In this document: piece after piece, positions 43,920-60,140 of the stretch | Position numbering within the stretch: position 1 is the first letter of the stretch | Layout of the letters: every line of letters starts with the position of its first letter | Origin: Litomosoides sigmodontis | Taxonomy: Eukaryota > Nematoda > Chromadorea > Rhabditida > Onchocercidae | DNA length: 64,000 bases | NCBI GenBank assembly: GCA_963070105.1 | Contig: OY718806.1 | Coordinates: forward strand, 9,257,365-9,321,364 | Reading direction: 5' to 3' | Program-made: the position numbers and the translations under genes | The notes under the pieces: generated by a model | Database searches by the model: none | What the model saw: the letters and a program-made list of their open reading frames with translations, nothing else | What the model was told of the DNA's origin: nothing

Positions 43920-44652
43920 ATTGACTGAACAATTCCTCCCGTAGTTGTAGAATGCAGTTAATTCTTAAAATCGTTCAATAGCACGATTTTGCTCTCTTTT
44001 TGCTTTTGATCTGAAAAAATGAACTTAAAATCGAGAATTTCCTACCACGGAAATGCCTGATACAAACATCAAATTTTCGACACCTGTAATTACAGTGCTG
44101 ATCTCCCAAACTTTGCAAAATGCTCTCAAATAACATCATCAAATCATATGGGATCCTTAAGACAAGAAGAGTAAAACCTAATGCCCATCTACGAAATTCC
44201 AGAAGTTACCGAATAACTAACTTACCTGACACTCGCAATCCCAACAACGACAGATCTATGGCACGGGATTATTACAACACGGAAATTGGCACAATGGCAT
44301 GAAACCACATATCTGCAAGTCCAGTTATGCAACCCTGAGTTTTGGTTTTGGTTTTCGTGCTGCATTGAAATTTGTTGTGGTCAGCAAGTTACGTGGATCA
44401 TTCATTGTCGTCTCAATTGACTTGCGAGCTGTATTTCTTTCTTTTTCCATTCTGCTCTGAAATTCTGTAATGTCTTGTTTGATATTCGCCTTTTCAAATC
44501 AGATATTCAGTCGAATTTTATTACCTTTGGATATTTTCATCCTGAACAAAGAAAACTAATAGTTTTCCGTCGGAGCTATTTCGATCGGAATCGGAAATTT
44601 TTTGAGATATTTCTATGTGACTTTTAGAAGGAAAGGAGGGAAATTATTCTAG
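43920..44652. promoter_or_regulatory. Divergent (probably bidirectional) promoter region, myosin and USO1
   Basis: 733 bp separate the start codons of the class XVIII-like myosin (minus) and USO1 (plus). No coding exon was seen. Acceptor-like sequences lie next to both starts: TTGTTCAG five bases upstream of the myosin ATG, and ATTATTCTAG directly touching the USO1 ATG. These would suit spliced-leader addition. No core promoter element could be identified. Confidence 0.5.
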
Positions 44653-47600
44653 ATGGCATTTTTAACGAATCTGTTTGGTGGCCAAACCAACGGTATTCGT
44701 GAATCGGATAATTCTGCGGAAGTTGTGGAAAATCTCGTGGAAAGAGTGGAGACGTCCGTAGTTCCTGAGGATCGACGAGATGCTTTGAAAGCATTACGGT
44801 CACTTTCTAAGGTTAAGATCATTTTTGTCTAAGTGTTAATTTAAATAATAAAAGGAATGAAGACATTTAAATTACCAATGGGATAGTTAAACCTAATTGT
44901 AGAAAAACAGAATTTGAAAAATGAGAATTGTTAGAATGAAACGTAGCAAGCCAGTAATACATCCGTATTTACAGAAAACAATTTTACTAGGAAGTTTTGT
45001 TATGAATTGGGAATTAATGTCCGACAAAATTTTTTGGAAAATGATTTTTTAAATAGCAAGAAGAGGACGTGGAAAAGCGGATTATGAGAAGTTTTCATGA
45101 ATTTAGTTAGGGAACTCATTCAACGGTTGTTATCGTATTTAGATGAAAGAATGATTTGCAACTTAATGAAAGAAAAAAAATTGCAGAAAGTACGATTACC
45201 AGTCGCCACCATAGGTATGAATGTTTACATGGAAATTCTGAAGAAAGAAGACAGTAGTTCAGAGATGATATCCATTGTGCTTGAAATATTAATATCTGTG
45301 TTGTGCGATGATGACGCTTTCGATGATGGTAAGAGTTAAATTGCTACGCTTTTGGTGTGGATTTTTTTATTTTTTTCTAATAAAGTCAGCTGAAGGAAAA
45401 GAGAGCCAAATTCAAGATGATGAAATCGGTGAACGACTTGCGGAAATGATAGTTCGGAAAAAAGAATTTATTACGTCAATCATGGCACTTGTCGAATGCT
45501 ACGAATTTAACGTTCGAAGGTATGCTTTTTCCAGTTTCATCGAAAGCTTAGGAGTTTTCAGCGATCAATAAATGTAAGGAAACAAAAGGCAAGAGGCCAT
45601 CAAAAAGAGGGTCATTGTATATGTTGTGAAACCGTTCATTTAGTTTCCAAAATGATCAAGCTTTAAATGAAATGATTTTTTTCTATATTCAAGTCTATAA
45701 GGTCATAAAAAATGTTCGATATAAACGGAACCTAAATTATTGCCATCAGAAATGCTTTTTTTTACTGAATCTCTAAGCTGCTACCTTTTTGTGTTAAAGC
45801 TTCCAAATGTTTAATTGGACGTTTCAGAGCGGTAATACAGTTATTAACAGCACTCTTACGACATCGAGCTAGTGAGGTGCAAACAGCCGTTGTTGAGGAA
45901 CCAATGGGAGTGTCTCGATTTGTGGACTTACTTCACGACTCCAGAGAGGTATTTTTCGAACTAGTAAAAAACGTCAAATATGGCAGGAAAACATCATTTC
46001 CTAGTTTATTTCGTAGAATATTAATTTGCGGCAACTTCTATCCGGAATATTGACTGTGTTCTTTTCCTATTCAAGATAATTCGAAATGGTACGGTATTAA
46101 TGATAAGTGAGCTAAGTCGAGCACATCCACAAATCCAACAACTTTTGGCGTACGAAAATACATTTCAACTTCTTTTTGATGTTATCGATGCTGAACATAT
46201 GGAAAGTAAGTCTCTTTGCGAAAATACTTGTGATTTTAGATTACTAATTCCACTGTCGTATCTTGCGTATTAACCTTCAGGTATCGTCATCGAAGACAGT
46301 CTTTATGTCATTCTCAATCTTTTACGGAAAAATCCAAAGAATCAACAGCTGTTTCGAGAAGCCAGGTCTGTATGTATTTTGCAAAAGTAAAAATACTGCC
46401 AGCACTTTTATTATGTATGGTGTTAGCTTCATCGAATTTTTTTTATGATGTGAAGGAAAAGTAGAAAATTGTCTGATTCCCTTAATGTAATGCTGTGAAA
46501 CAAGAAAATGAAGATTGCGTAAGATAGCTCGTGAATTATGTAACATATTTTGGAGTTAGTTGGTATTGAGATGTATTACCCTCATGTCACAGAGCGATGA
46601 AAGGTTATCTTCGTATCTTTGAAGGTCTTTTTGTTTGCAGTATGATACAGCGCTTAGCACTATTGTTGAACCGTTTCTTATATGGACGAGAGGATGAGGA
46701 AGTTTTTCAACAGCACGATTGTCAATGGCAAAAACAGAAAATTGCAAATGTTATATTTTTGCTTCAAGTTGTTCGAAGTTTGCTTTCTCCTCAGGATAAT
46801 TCTCAGAACAACACACATTCTGCACAAAAAGCAATTTCGCAATCAGGTAAAGATCTAACACTCAATAACAATTTTCCTGTTGCATCTCGCTCGTTAAAAT
46901 GTATACTAAAATATTGGATTTGCTGCTAATACAACTCACTTGAAAGCAGAGAGCCGTTCAACATTTCATGTTCAACATTTCATTTTTCAAATTTGATTAA
47001 CTGTGAGCAAGTAGTAGTTGGATTTTTCCTCGAAAATTATCCATCTAGTTTTTGTTGGCGATAGATGAGATTAAACATTAAATGTTTTGGCACTGCGATA
47101 CTGACAGAATTTGTAGATTTTTCTTAATTTTTATTAAATGTTTTTTATTAATTTTATTTTCTAATATAAGCAAAATTCATATCTGCATCGTCCGTATTTC
47201 TTCAACTTCATTTGTTGAATTGCATTATCTGCGTTCATTTAATGGGGTTATAATTCGACATACCAATTTCATGCTTATGTCCATCATTTCATCGAACTGA
47301 GCTATTTTTTTAAACTTTTAAGAAGGGTAGGGCTGCCAATGAAGTCATCTTTATAGAAGAAGGATACATTATAAATCAGTTTTTGGTTTTACAACGTATT
47401 CAGATGTTTTTATTTCATAAATTTTGCAACTTAATTTCAGGAATGTTGAAAGATTTATGCAGTGTTTTGTTGTCCGAAATTGTAGCAACAGTGGAAGTTC
47501 TAACTGAAGCCATTATAACCGTAGCAGAAGTGATATGTGGTGACTATCCAAATCAGGAGTATTTTTCAACTCGTAGTCTTGCAACTGATGTGGGAAACAG

Positions 47601-50600
47601 GTAGTGAGATGTGAAATTAGTAAAACAGTACTTTTATTTAAACAGTTGATATTTCTGGAGGTCATAGTTTGTTCTTTCTGGAAGTACTGTTATGAATAGT
47701 TGTAGTTTCCTCTGTTACAGACCGGCATTAATTGTTCTTTTATTATCAATGAATGCTGACAAGCAACCGTTCAAACTACGGTGTGCTGTTTTTTATTGTT
47801 TCCTTTGTTATCTATACGACAATGAATTTGGAAAAACAAAAGTAGGTTTTGCTTTGCATCGTAATACTTATCAATAATGGTTTTAGAGCTATTATGTGCT
47901 ATGTAAAGAATGACGGTACAACCATACCTCACGGGGTTTAGAATAAAAAGAGTGGGTACTGAGATGTGGAGGACTACTTATCGCTTAGTAAATACTCTGT
48001 GAACTCTGGTGTATTTTCATTCTGATTTGTTGTACTCCACAGAATTTGAATTCTTTAGTATTTTAGGTAATTAATACATTACTGCCTTCGGCAACTCCAA
48101 GTGATGCAGAAATCACTACTGGACAATGCATGTGTACTGCTATTCTGAGTTCAGAACCTGTGCAGGTAAGGCATATATACCGAAATGAATAAGCAGTATA
48201 TGAAGCTGTGTAACTGTGAAGTAAACTCAAATAGAAAGCTTAACCGTTTGTATTTTTAAAACGATTCGAAAATAATTACGGAATATACGAACTTCACCGT
48301 TTGTGACAGGATGATCACTTTTAATCAGCATTCAGGTGTGGTTTGGTTGTGTTTGCTTGCTGCATTGTCTGCTAGATACGGATCATCTCAAACAGCAGCT
48401 ACTTAGAGTACAACTAACAGCGAATCCTGCCGAGATGCCTTCTTCACTTTTGCAACTTCTTAGTTCTATTTTGGTTAGTTAGCGTTCCCTTTTTCTTTGA
48501 ATATAAACAAATGGACTTTTAATGGAGTTACCAGCTAATCAAACTTTTCCAGATTTCTTTGGGAAGCCGCCGATCACAGACTAGAGCAGGGCTTCTTATG
48601 CTTCTATCAACATGGTTGTACAATTGTCCGTTGGCAGTTACGCAATTTGTCTCACTTGAAGAGAATATCCAATATTTAACGACACATATAGGTATAGCAC
48701 AAATTTTAAATTGCGCAATTGAATAAAACTCTCAATTTTTTATACAGTTGTTCCTTTCATTTGCATTCTCATATACTTTCTAAAATTATTCGTTGTTTTT
48801 TTTTCAAGATGGATATGACATAGAAGCTTCTGAGGATGAGAATGAAGTTCTAAGGGGGTTGATAGCCTTCCTGCTTACAATATGTTTAATTTTCGATGAA
48901 AGTAACAAGGATATGAGCAGGTAGACTAAAAATGTTCTCAATTTATATGTATTTTATTCTACTTTAATAATACACCTATTTTCCTTTTCATTATTTTTTT
49001 CTATAACGAAATTAAATGATAATTTCCAGAAAAACTGCTTTGAGTATGGTAGTCGAACGTCGTGTTGGAAAAGAGAAGCTACTGGAGTTGTTGGAAGGCC
49101 TCTCACATTGTGAGCATTACATAAAAGCCGCACAACGACCGCAACCGTGGGCAAAATCAGTTGACGATCTGTTATTGGATTATCAATTCACGAAGTTCTT
49201 CAAAAGTGTCGAGGGTTCATCAAAATTTTTTTTTTCATAGCGAGGTTTTATAATACATAGCGTTCTTTAAGTTTTAAAGGACTTCAAATAATTAAATTTT
49301 TCAGGCCAGTTATTAGTCAAAGTGTATTTGGCTTAAATTATTTCAGGCTAATTAAATCCATTAGATTTTCCGTATCTTAGGTCAAATGGCCAAACAGATA
49401 TGTCCGTCTGCGGAAATAAATTCTTCCAATGTCAATAATGACAGTGTTTTTAATTCATACAAAGAATTAATAAAACGGCAGGACGAAACAATCGCATCAT
49501 TAAATCAGCAGATAAAGAAGCTGAAGGAAGATGCTGAAAATCTTCTTAAAGTAATAAACTTACATTTCTTAAAGTACTAAACTTGTGGTCTTTTGCGCTG
49601 TGGGACCTTTGTTTTTTGATCATTCATTGTTGGTATGATTTCGTGTAACTTCGCAAAATAACTTGTGAAAGATGAAGCTATCGGTTTCTAGGTAGGTTGG
49701 AATAATAGTAATTTTCAGAATAACGATAAGGAAAGCAAACAAACTATGCTTTCGAAGCAGTTTGCTGATCAATGCCAAGTGAATGGTGCCAGTGTTTCTA
49801 AACAGCAAGAAATTGAGCATTATAAGTGGTGAGCACATAAGAAGTTTTTCCAAAACATTTTTTCACAACCATATTTTTTCATTCTTTAATTCTTCAGAAC
49901 TTTATGCGCATTTGTGAAATATAATACATTTTAGTATGGCCACACAGTGGTATTCAGAGGCGAAAAGGTACCAGAAATGGGCAGAACAATGGCAACAGTA
50001 CCAAATTGCTCAGGTTTATTTGGGTATTTAAAAATTTGAAAGTATTAATTGTTATGAATTTAAAACAGGTAATCTTCAGTCACCGAATTCTCAAGATCAA
50101 ATTGTGGGACAGCTTATCTCTCAAAACAAGGAATTGGAGGAGCAGCTGGAGCACGGCTGGCATATGTACGACAGTCAAGGACTGTCGTTAGCGGCAGCAT
50201 TAAAAGAGATTGAAGAAGCGAAGGCCAAAATTGGTGTTCTTGAAGAACAAATTGCTCAAACAGCTTTGGATCATTCTTCCAAACAAATACCAGAAAAGGT
50301 TTTTTATATTATGAAAATTTCATTACAGCTCGCAGAATACTAAATTACATACGTGTTCCTTTTGGAAGGATGAGGTTAAAAGGAAAATGAGAAAGGTGGA
50401 GGGATTGAGTCATTTATGCTTACTCACTTTGTTTTGCATGCTTACATTTGATTTCGAACTGATTTTGTGTATTTCTTGCTTTTTTCAGGTAAATGACAAA
50501 ATAGAAGCATTGAAAAAGGAGCAAGAAGATTTGCTAGTATTACTTGCTGACCAGGACGCTAAAATATTTGAATATAGACGAAAATTGGTGGAACTCGGGC

Positions 50601-50635
50601 AAGAAGTTACGGAAGATGAAGATAGTGATGCATAG
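44653..50635 (+). CDS. USO1: USO1/p115 general vesicular transport factor (890 aa)
   Basis: Nineteen exons join in phase: 44653-44811, 45187-45328, 45390-45519, 45828-45948, 46076-46205, 46281-46365, 46641-46846, 47441-47600, 47721-47841, 48067-48165, 48336-48473, 48553-48691, 48809-48920, 49030-49214, 49381-49550, 49719-49828, 49935-50023, 50069-50298 and 50489-50635. The head (to about residue 640) is armadillo-like and carries p115 signatures: [50 protein letters not shown] and [13 protein letters not shown] coiled-coil tail follows ([15 protein letters not shown]), with the conserved end [15 protein letters not shown] and an acidic terminus VTEDEDSDA. p115 tethers COPI/ER vesicles to the Golgi and promotes SNARE assembly. 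Length is close to the usual 900-960. The ATG directly follows a TTCTAG acceptor. Confidence 0.96.
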
Positions 50636-52297
50636 TGATTCATGTTTTCAAACCCATACTTTATGGTTGGAAAATTTCTAAAAATGAATTAATTTATTAT
50701 GAAATTTTCGTAGGTCTTGATGGTTTTAATGGTGTTTATTTATTATCTGTGTATTCCGCTTTATTTCCATGAGACAGTAATAATAGCTTGTGGAGCGAAG
50801 GTCGTGAGCACTTTTCATTATTCGGGTTTTAGGTTAATTCATTCCTGTAAATTTTTGTCATTTAGAGAAATTATGTGCTGCTTAAATGAACGACTGTTGG
50901 GGTGAACAATTTTCAATGTTTTTTTGCATATATTGATTATTAAAATGACTGTAATTTGATGTTAATAGAAGTAACATTAAATTACAGTCATTTGATCATT
51001 TTGCAACGTTGTTCCCCTAAGTTTTGCAGTAATTTTGTTCAAAAACTGATTGAGCACGACAGTGAGATCGCAAGATCCAGGGAAATCATTTACATATTTG
51101 TTGAAACAGCAAGACTATGAAGTGACAACAGCTCGTCGACTGAAAAAAAAGTCATAAGGCAACAGACACATTTGGCCCAAATATATTGTTTTTTTTTTTT
51201 TGTTAAATTGTTTGTGGGCTGATAAACTTGTGAGTAATGTATAAACATGTTCATCTTTTTCGTTTCTGAATAACAGTTTTTATCACTCTTTGACCCCTTA
51301 ATTTTCCAATAAAGTTGTCCATACGCGGTAACCATTTATCTGCTCAGGAATTGGATTCAAACTTTAACGTAATTTTGGATATGCGGTTGCGGCACTTCCC
51401 TTGATTATCTTAAGTCCATAACATGATGCTACAGGGCAGGATCTGCACGCTACTATGCCAACCTTAAAGTCGATCGTGAAAGTCAATCCACTACTGCTTA
51501 CTGTCCATAAAGTAGTACTCAGGTTTTGTCTATGACAGGTGTGACCTGTTTAACGTCGAAATGTTGACTTTAACAAACTGATTGAGATGTTCCCAGTGCA
51601 ATAATCATGAGACTTACAAAAACTAATCGATAGAGGCACGCATATGGCCCACACACATCTATTTTATGAGTGGTTGTTAAAGTAAACGTGACCCGAGTTT
51701 ATCTCTTGAAAAAAAAGAACATTTTAATGTTAAACATTTCGCAGCGCGGCAAGAATTTCCGATTACGTACTGTTTCTTCTCTCCTGATTATTTAACTTTT
51801 ATCAATTCAAGGATAGTGCACTTCGATGTGTGATTTGGTGGATGTTATGCGGCATGTGCGCTACAAATTCTTATAACTGTAATAAGAACTACAGTTCTAA
51901 TTATTTCCAAAAATATTTCGATACATTTAAAATCTAATCATCGTCAGAAGGAGGGGAAGGTAATTACAAATCTCGCTGTTAATGCAAACCATCTCAACTC
52001 ATGGTGTGGATTCACCGTTAACATTCTCATTTTTTCAAAAAACATTACATGTCAAATGAAGCACGTTTCCCATTGACTGTTTTACTTTTTGTACCTTCCT
52101 GATGCATTTTCAATGTTGGAAATCATTTCAAACATAAGCGGTCAGCTAAATTTAAACTGAATCTTGAAACTGTATGCAGGGCCTTGAGATAGCTTTATTT
52201 TAAAAATAATACTGCTAAGTAACTGTGAGCGAATGCAGCTTCACTGCAGCTCTATGTCAATTAAAAAGAACTAAAATCATTTGGAATGGAAAAGGAG
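50636..52297. other. Convergent intergenic region after USO1
   Basis: No exon was recognised. A near-perfect hairpin lies at 50943-50993. An AATAAA on the plus strand near 51308 could serve polyadenylation but is far from the USO1 stop. Confidence 0.5.
50943..50993. repeat. 22-bp near-perfect hairpin downstream of USO1
   Basis: Arms 50943-50964 and 50972-50993 are reverse complements at 21 of 22 positions, with a 7-nt loop (ATAGAAG). It lies about 310 bp past the USO1 stop codon. Confidence 0.85.
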
Positions 52298-52773
52298 CTA
52301 ATGGTGTAATCGTTCCTTTACTGCATTTGATTTCGCTCGTGTTGCACGCAATATCCGTTCAAGAAATTTCTTATTGGTTTTTAAACACGCTGGCTTTTTC
52401 CTGAAATATAGTCCTCATCAAGTTTATTTCTCTGCTACATTTCCGTAGTTGAAATTATGCCCTCCATACAATATGGCAGAAGTGAAAATTCTACATCATT
52501 ATTAAGACTTGAGCGAAAAACACTAAGTCGACATGAATTTTCAGACGAAACATACCAGCCCTGTGGTCCAACAGCCTCGTAGCGACGAACACCCAACGCG
52601 GCATCCTTCAGAATCTCTTCTCGAGCCTTCCTTTCTAATTCAGACTGTTTATGCTCATTAGTCTGCGTAGTTTCAAACTGCACTTGCGTGGTAACCGGGC
52701 TGAAGTTCCGTTTCGCTTTGACAATAAATTTGTCCAGTTGACGAAGTTTAGACTGGTTACTTTTTTTATTCAT
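52298..52773 (-). CDS. Small GPMGW-type protein resembling POLR1D alternative isoform (106 aa)
   Basis: Two minus-strand exons join in phase: 52773-52556 and 52400-52298. The core reads LERKAREEILKDAALGVRRY, then EAVGPQGW, then across the junction KKPACLKTNKKFLERILRAT. I recognise the layout of the short alternative product of human POLR1D (ELERKA, a basic helix, GPMGW, then TNKRFL). That product differs from the RNA polymerase I/III subunit domain, and its role is not established. The protein is small, basic and lacks a signal peptide, so it is likely nuclear or cytosolic. The match is from memory of a short motif, so the name is tentative. Reading past the exon 1 donor gives a misleading longer frame. 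Confidence 0.7.
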
Positions 52774-54422
52774 GGTTTCGCCATACGCATCGTATAATGC
52801 CTTCCTGGGTTGCCTTAATGAGAAACCTGCTCAATGTTATAATTACTAAACAATGACTGAATTCCACCAATACCTGAGCCCTCAACTTGTTTTTTTATTA
52901 TTGAGATCTACCGCTCAATTTTAGAGCGTCTCAAACAAATAATCTCCCGATTCCTCACACATGATAGAAGTCGGACTTAACTTCTTGTTATCTACAGAGT
53001 ACTAAACTGTAAAACATCACGTCACAGAAATTTCATTGAAAAAACTGATCAGGAATTTAGACGGCACAAAATGAAGTGAAAGACAAATCAAACAAAAAAG
53101 GAAATCGTATATATGTGTAAAGGGACAAACAATTAGGAGCATAAAGTCATATCCATTAAAACGAATCCACTAATTTTCTACTTCAGTGTCACTAGTGAAC
53201 AAGAAACACAATAGGATGGCATTGATATTCTAAATTTTGCACGTAATGTTCACAAAAAAATTACAATTATATAGTATAAAAACACATGCTGCAAAGAAAT
53301 ATTGTTCGGCATGAACAAGAACTGCTGATACAGAAAATTTCAGCAAAAAATGAATCGTAATTGACAAGTAGGTGCACATTGACTGCGTTTCAATGTTTTT
53401 GCAAAAAACATGGCAGTATTACATGAATAATGGAAAAATTTACTATCACAACCGATCTAATTTTAAGGGAATGGGATAAGTATGACAAACCAATAATATA
53501 CACCATCATTTTCATAAATGCGAGTGGCCATAATTAGGCAATACACTCTTATGGCTGTTTGTTTCCGGCTATTTTCAAAACATCATTGATCAGGAAAAGA
53601 AAAAGAAAAAAACGGGAACACAAGACCCAAGTAATCACAGAAGCGCAATATACGACTATAAGAGGATCACTCCATAAAAGAAGAAAAAAAGGTAGAAAGC
53701 TAATCCAAAAAACGAACCACAGAAAACAAGTATTAGCACCTCCATTAACAGACTAAAAAAGATAAGTAACCAAACAAACAATTGCCGGATGAAGAACCGA
53801 TTCATCCTTGATTATATTCTGAACACGCAAAAAATTTCAGATAATTTAGCTTCGGATGTTTCCACGTCTCTACCATATCAAATGCTAAAACGATATACAA
53901 TACACTACACCATCTAGCTTCTGCGTCCATGAGTTCTTCAAATTCCGTTCTCTACGACAAGAACCACTGAAGTCGAAAATTATAACAAAAAAATTTAAAC
54001 CTCTACCACAACCTCAAACAGACATGAAAGCATGAAATAAATCCACCTTCTTTTAAATCGAGTATTAAAACAAGAGAATTGATTATATGGCAATCCAATA
54101 ATAGCCGACAACAAAAGCTATTCCTTAAATTGTATTCACTGCCACCAGAATAAGGGACTTCCAAATAGGTACTAAGAACGTGGCCTAACCTGACCCTTTC
54201 AGGAACTTGCATTTAGCATATTTAGGAACAAAACAATGAATGACTTTGAACAGACAAGACTTCCGTATTACATACCTTTTAACAAACAAAAAAAAGACCT
54301 CAGGAAAATTATTAAAGCTAAAGAACCAAATCATGGGATCTAAAATATAAAATATACACAAATTTTGGATACCTGAAAAAAATCCAAATCAAAATCTGAA
54401 CAAAATCTTATAAAAGTCTTTT
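52774..54422. other. Intergenic region between the GPMGW protein and IQSEC
   Basis: It holds the 3' flank of IQSEC and the 5' flank of the small gene (both on minus). A Lys/Arg-rich open frame at 53559-53756 lacks domain or splice support. Nothing else was recognised. Confidence 0.5.
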
Positions 54423-58669
<4,247 letters not shown>

Positions 58670-60140
58670 TCATCAATCCGATACTGTAGCAATATTTCTT
58701 GATAACAATCCTCATAATTTACCACGATAAATACATATACATGCGCACTGTTTTTCATCTACGACTACTGCTGAATAAATTAGGCAGTAAAAACTGCTTT
58801 AGTCTCAAATTCATTAACTGTAATGGGTTTTTTTTTTGAAAAAAAAAAAGATAATTACGGTGAGCAAGTTTTTCGCGCAGACATCTTATGGATTATAAAT
58901 CTAACAATTACGATGAACAAATTCTTGATGCGACATATGGCTGAGAACGGAACTCAATTCCTTTCCTTTTATTTCATGAAATTCTTATTTTAATTGGTTG
59001 CACACACAAATTCATCAGTTGTATTCACTGTATGTGCGCTGATATCTGGCACCTACTACATGTGTGCAGTACCAGTTGGATATGTGTGGTATCTATTCGA
59101 TACATATATAAAATCAAATAAATCAGTTTAATTATCCTTGCATGCGTTTTCTTTCCATCTTGTAAATGAAATGAAATGTATATTTAGGTACATACAACAG
59201 TATTAGATATGTGCAGCACTTGATGAATCACTAACGAAAATACAAGTATATCAGGAGCAAAATAATTGATTGCATTTCAAAGAACATCCAGTTTTTTCTT
59301 GACATACACGTGAACATTTATCTCATCCAAAATACCATCAATGTTTCTTGAATTTATACGTGAAAGACACAGGTGAAATTTATTCAACCTAGAATTACAT
59401 ACCCCCTCTCCTACAACATCCAACACACGAGAAGCAAGCTAGCAGCAAACAACCCCCGCAACTCAATCAATCAACATATGTAATTAATCGCAAGACATCG
59501 CATTCCACCTATCGCCTAACCTGTTTATCTTTTCGTTCATCGTTGACGTCTAGCTAACATGTATTTTATCATTCGCCTCGTCGTCCGTCACGACGAATGA
59601 CTCTCATGGAAATCTATTCTATCTTAGCGCACATGAAGAGGATTGTGCTATGCTGGAGGAGTTTCACTTGGTGTCGGAGTTTTGTTTAATACCATCTGAA
59701 TTTCGTTCACTTGTTTTTTTTTTTTTGATTTAATTATCTATGAAGTAGTAGGATGTGTGGTTGTTCACAGATTTTTTCCGTATTAGGGATGAATTTTGAA
59801 CGAGCTTTCGTGATTAGCTTGTTCTGTTCTTTTTGTATTCCACAATGGTTTTTCTTTCTGTCATGAAATACTTCTGTACTTTCGTTTAGCGTTCTGTCGA
59901 TTTTCACTCAGAAATACTCTTGATTTCTGGAAGAATACATTCGATTACATCTGGAAAAACTGACAGAATAGTAGGATTAAGCTTATTGATAGCAATGTTT
60001 ACCTGATTATTGGCGTTTGCCGATTCTGTTGTTTTACTTTCATGTTATCTGTGCGAAATAATATACATTGGTTTGTATCAGTATTCAATTCAAGCATTTC
60101 ATTTTAAATTTTATTTTATTTAGTAATCAAATTGCTGTTC
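58670..60140. promoter_or_regulatory. Divergent intergenic region, IQSEC and mitochondrial release factor
   Basis: 1.47 kb between two divergent start codons. No exon was recognised. A T-rich tract ending TTATTTAG lies 18 bp before the release-factor ATG and would suit a spliced-leader acceptor. Promoter function is inferred from position only. Confidence 0.4.

Noticed and set aside
53559..53756. Lys/Arg-rich 65-residue frame
   Set aside because: Low-complexity A-rich DNA; no splice or homology support.
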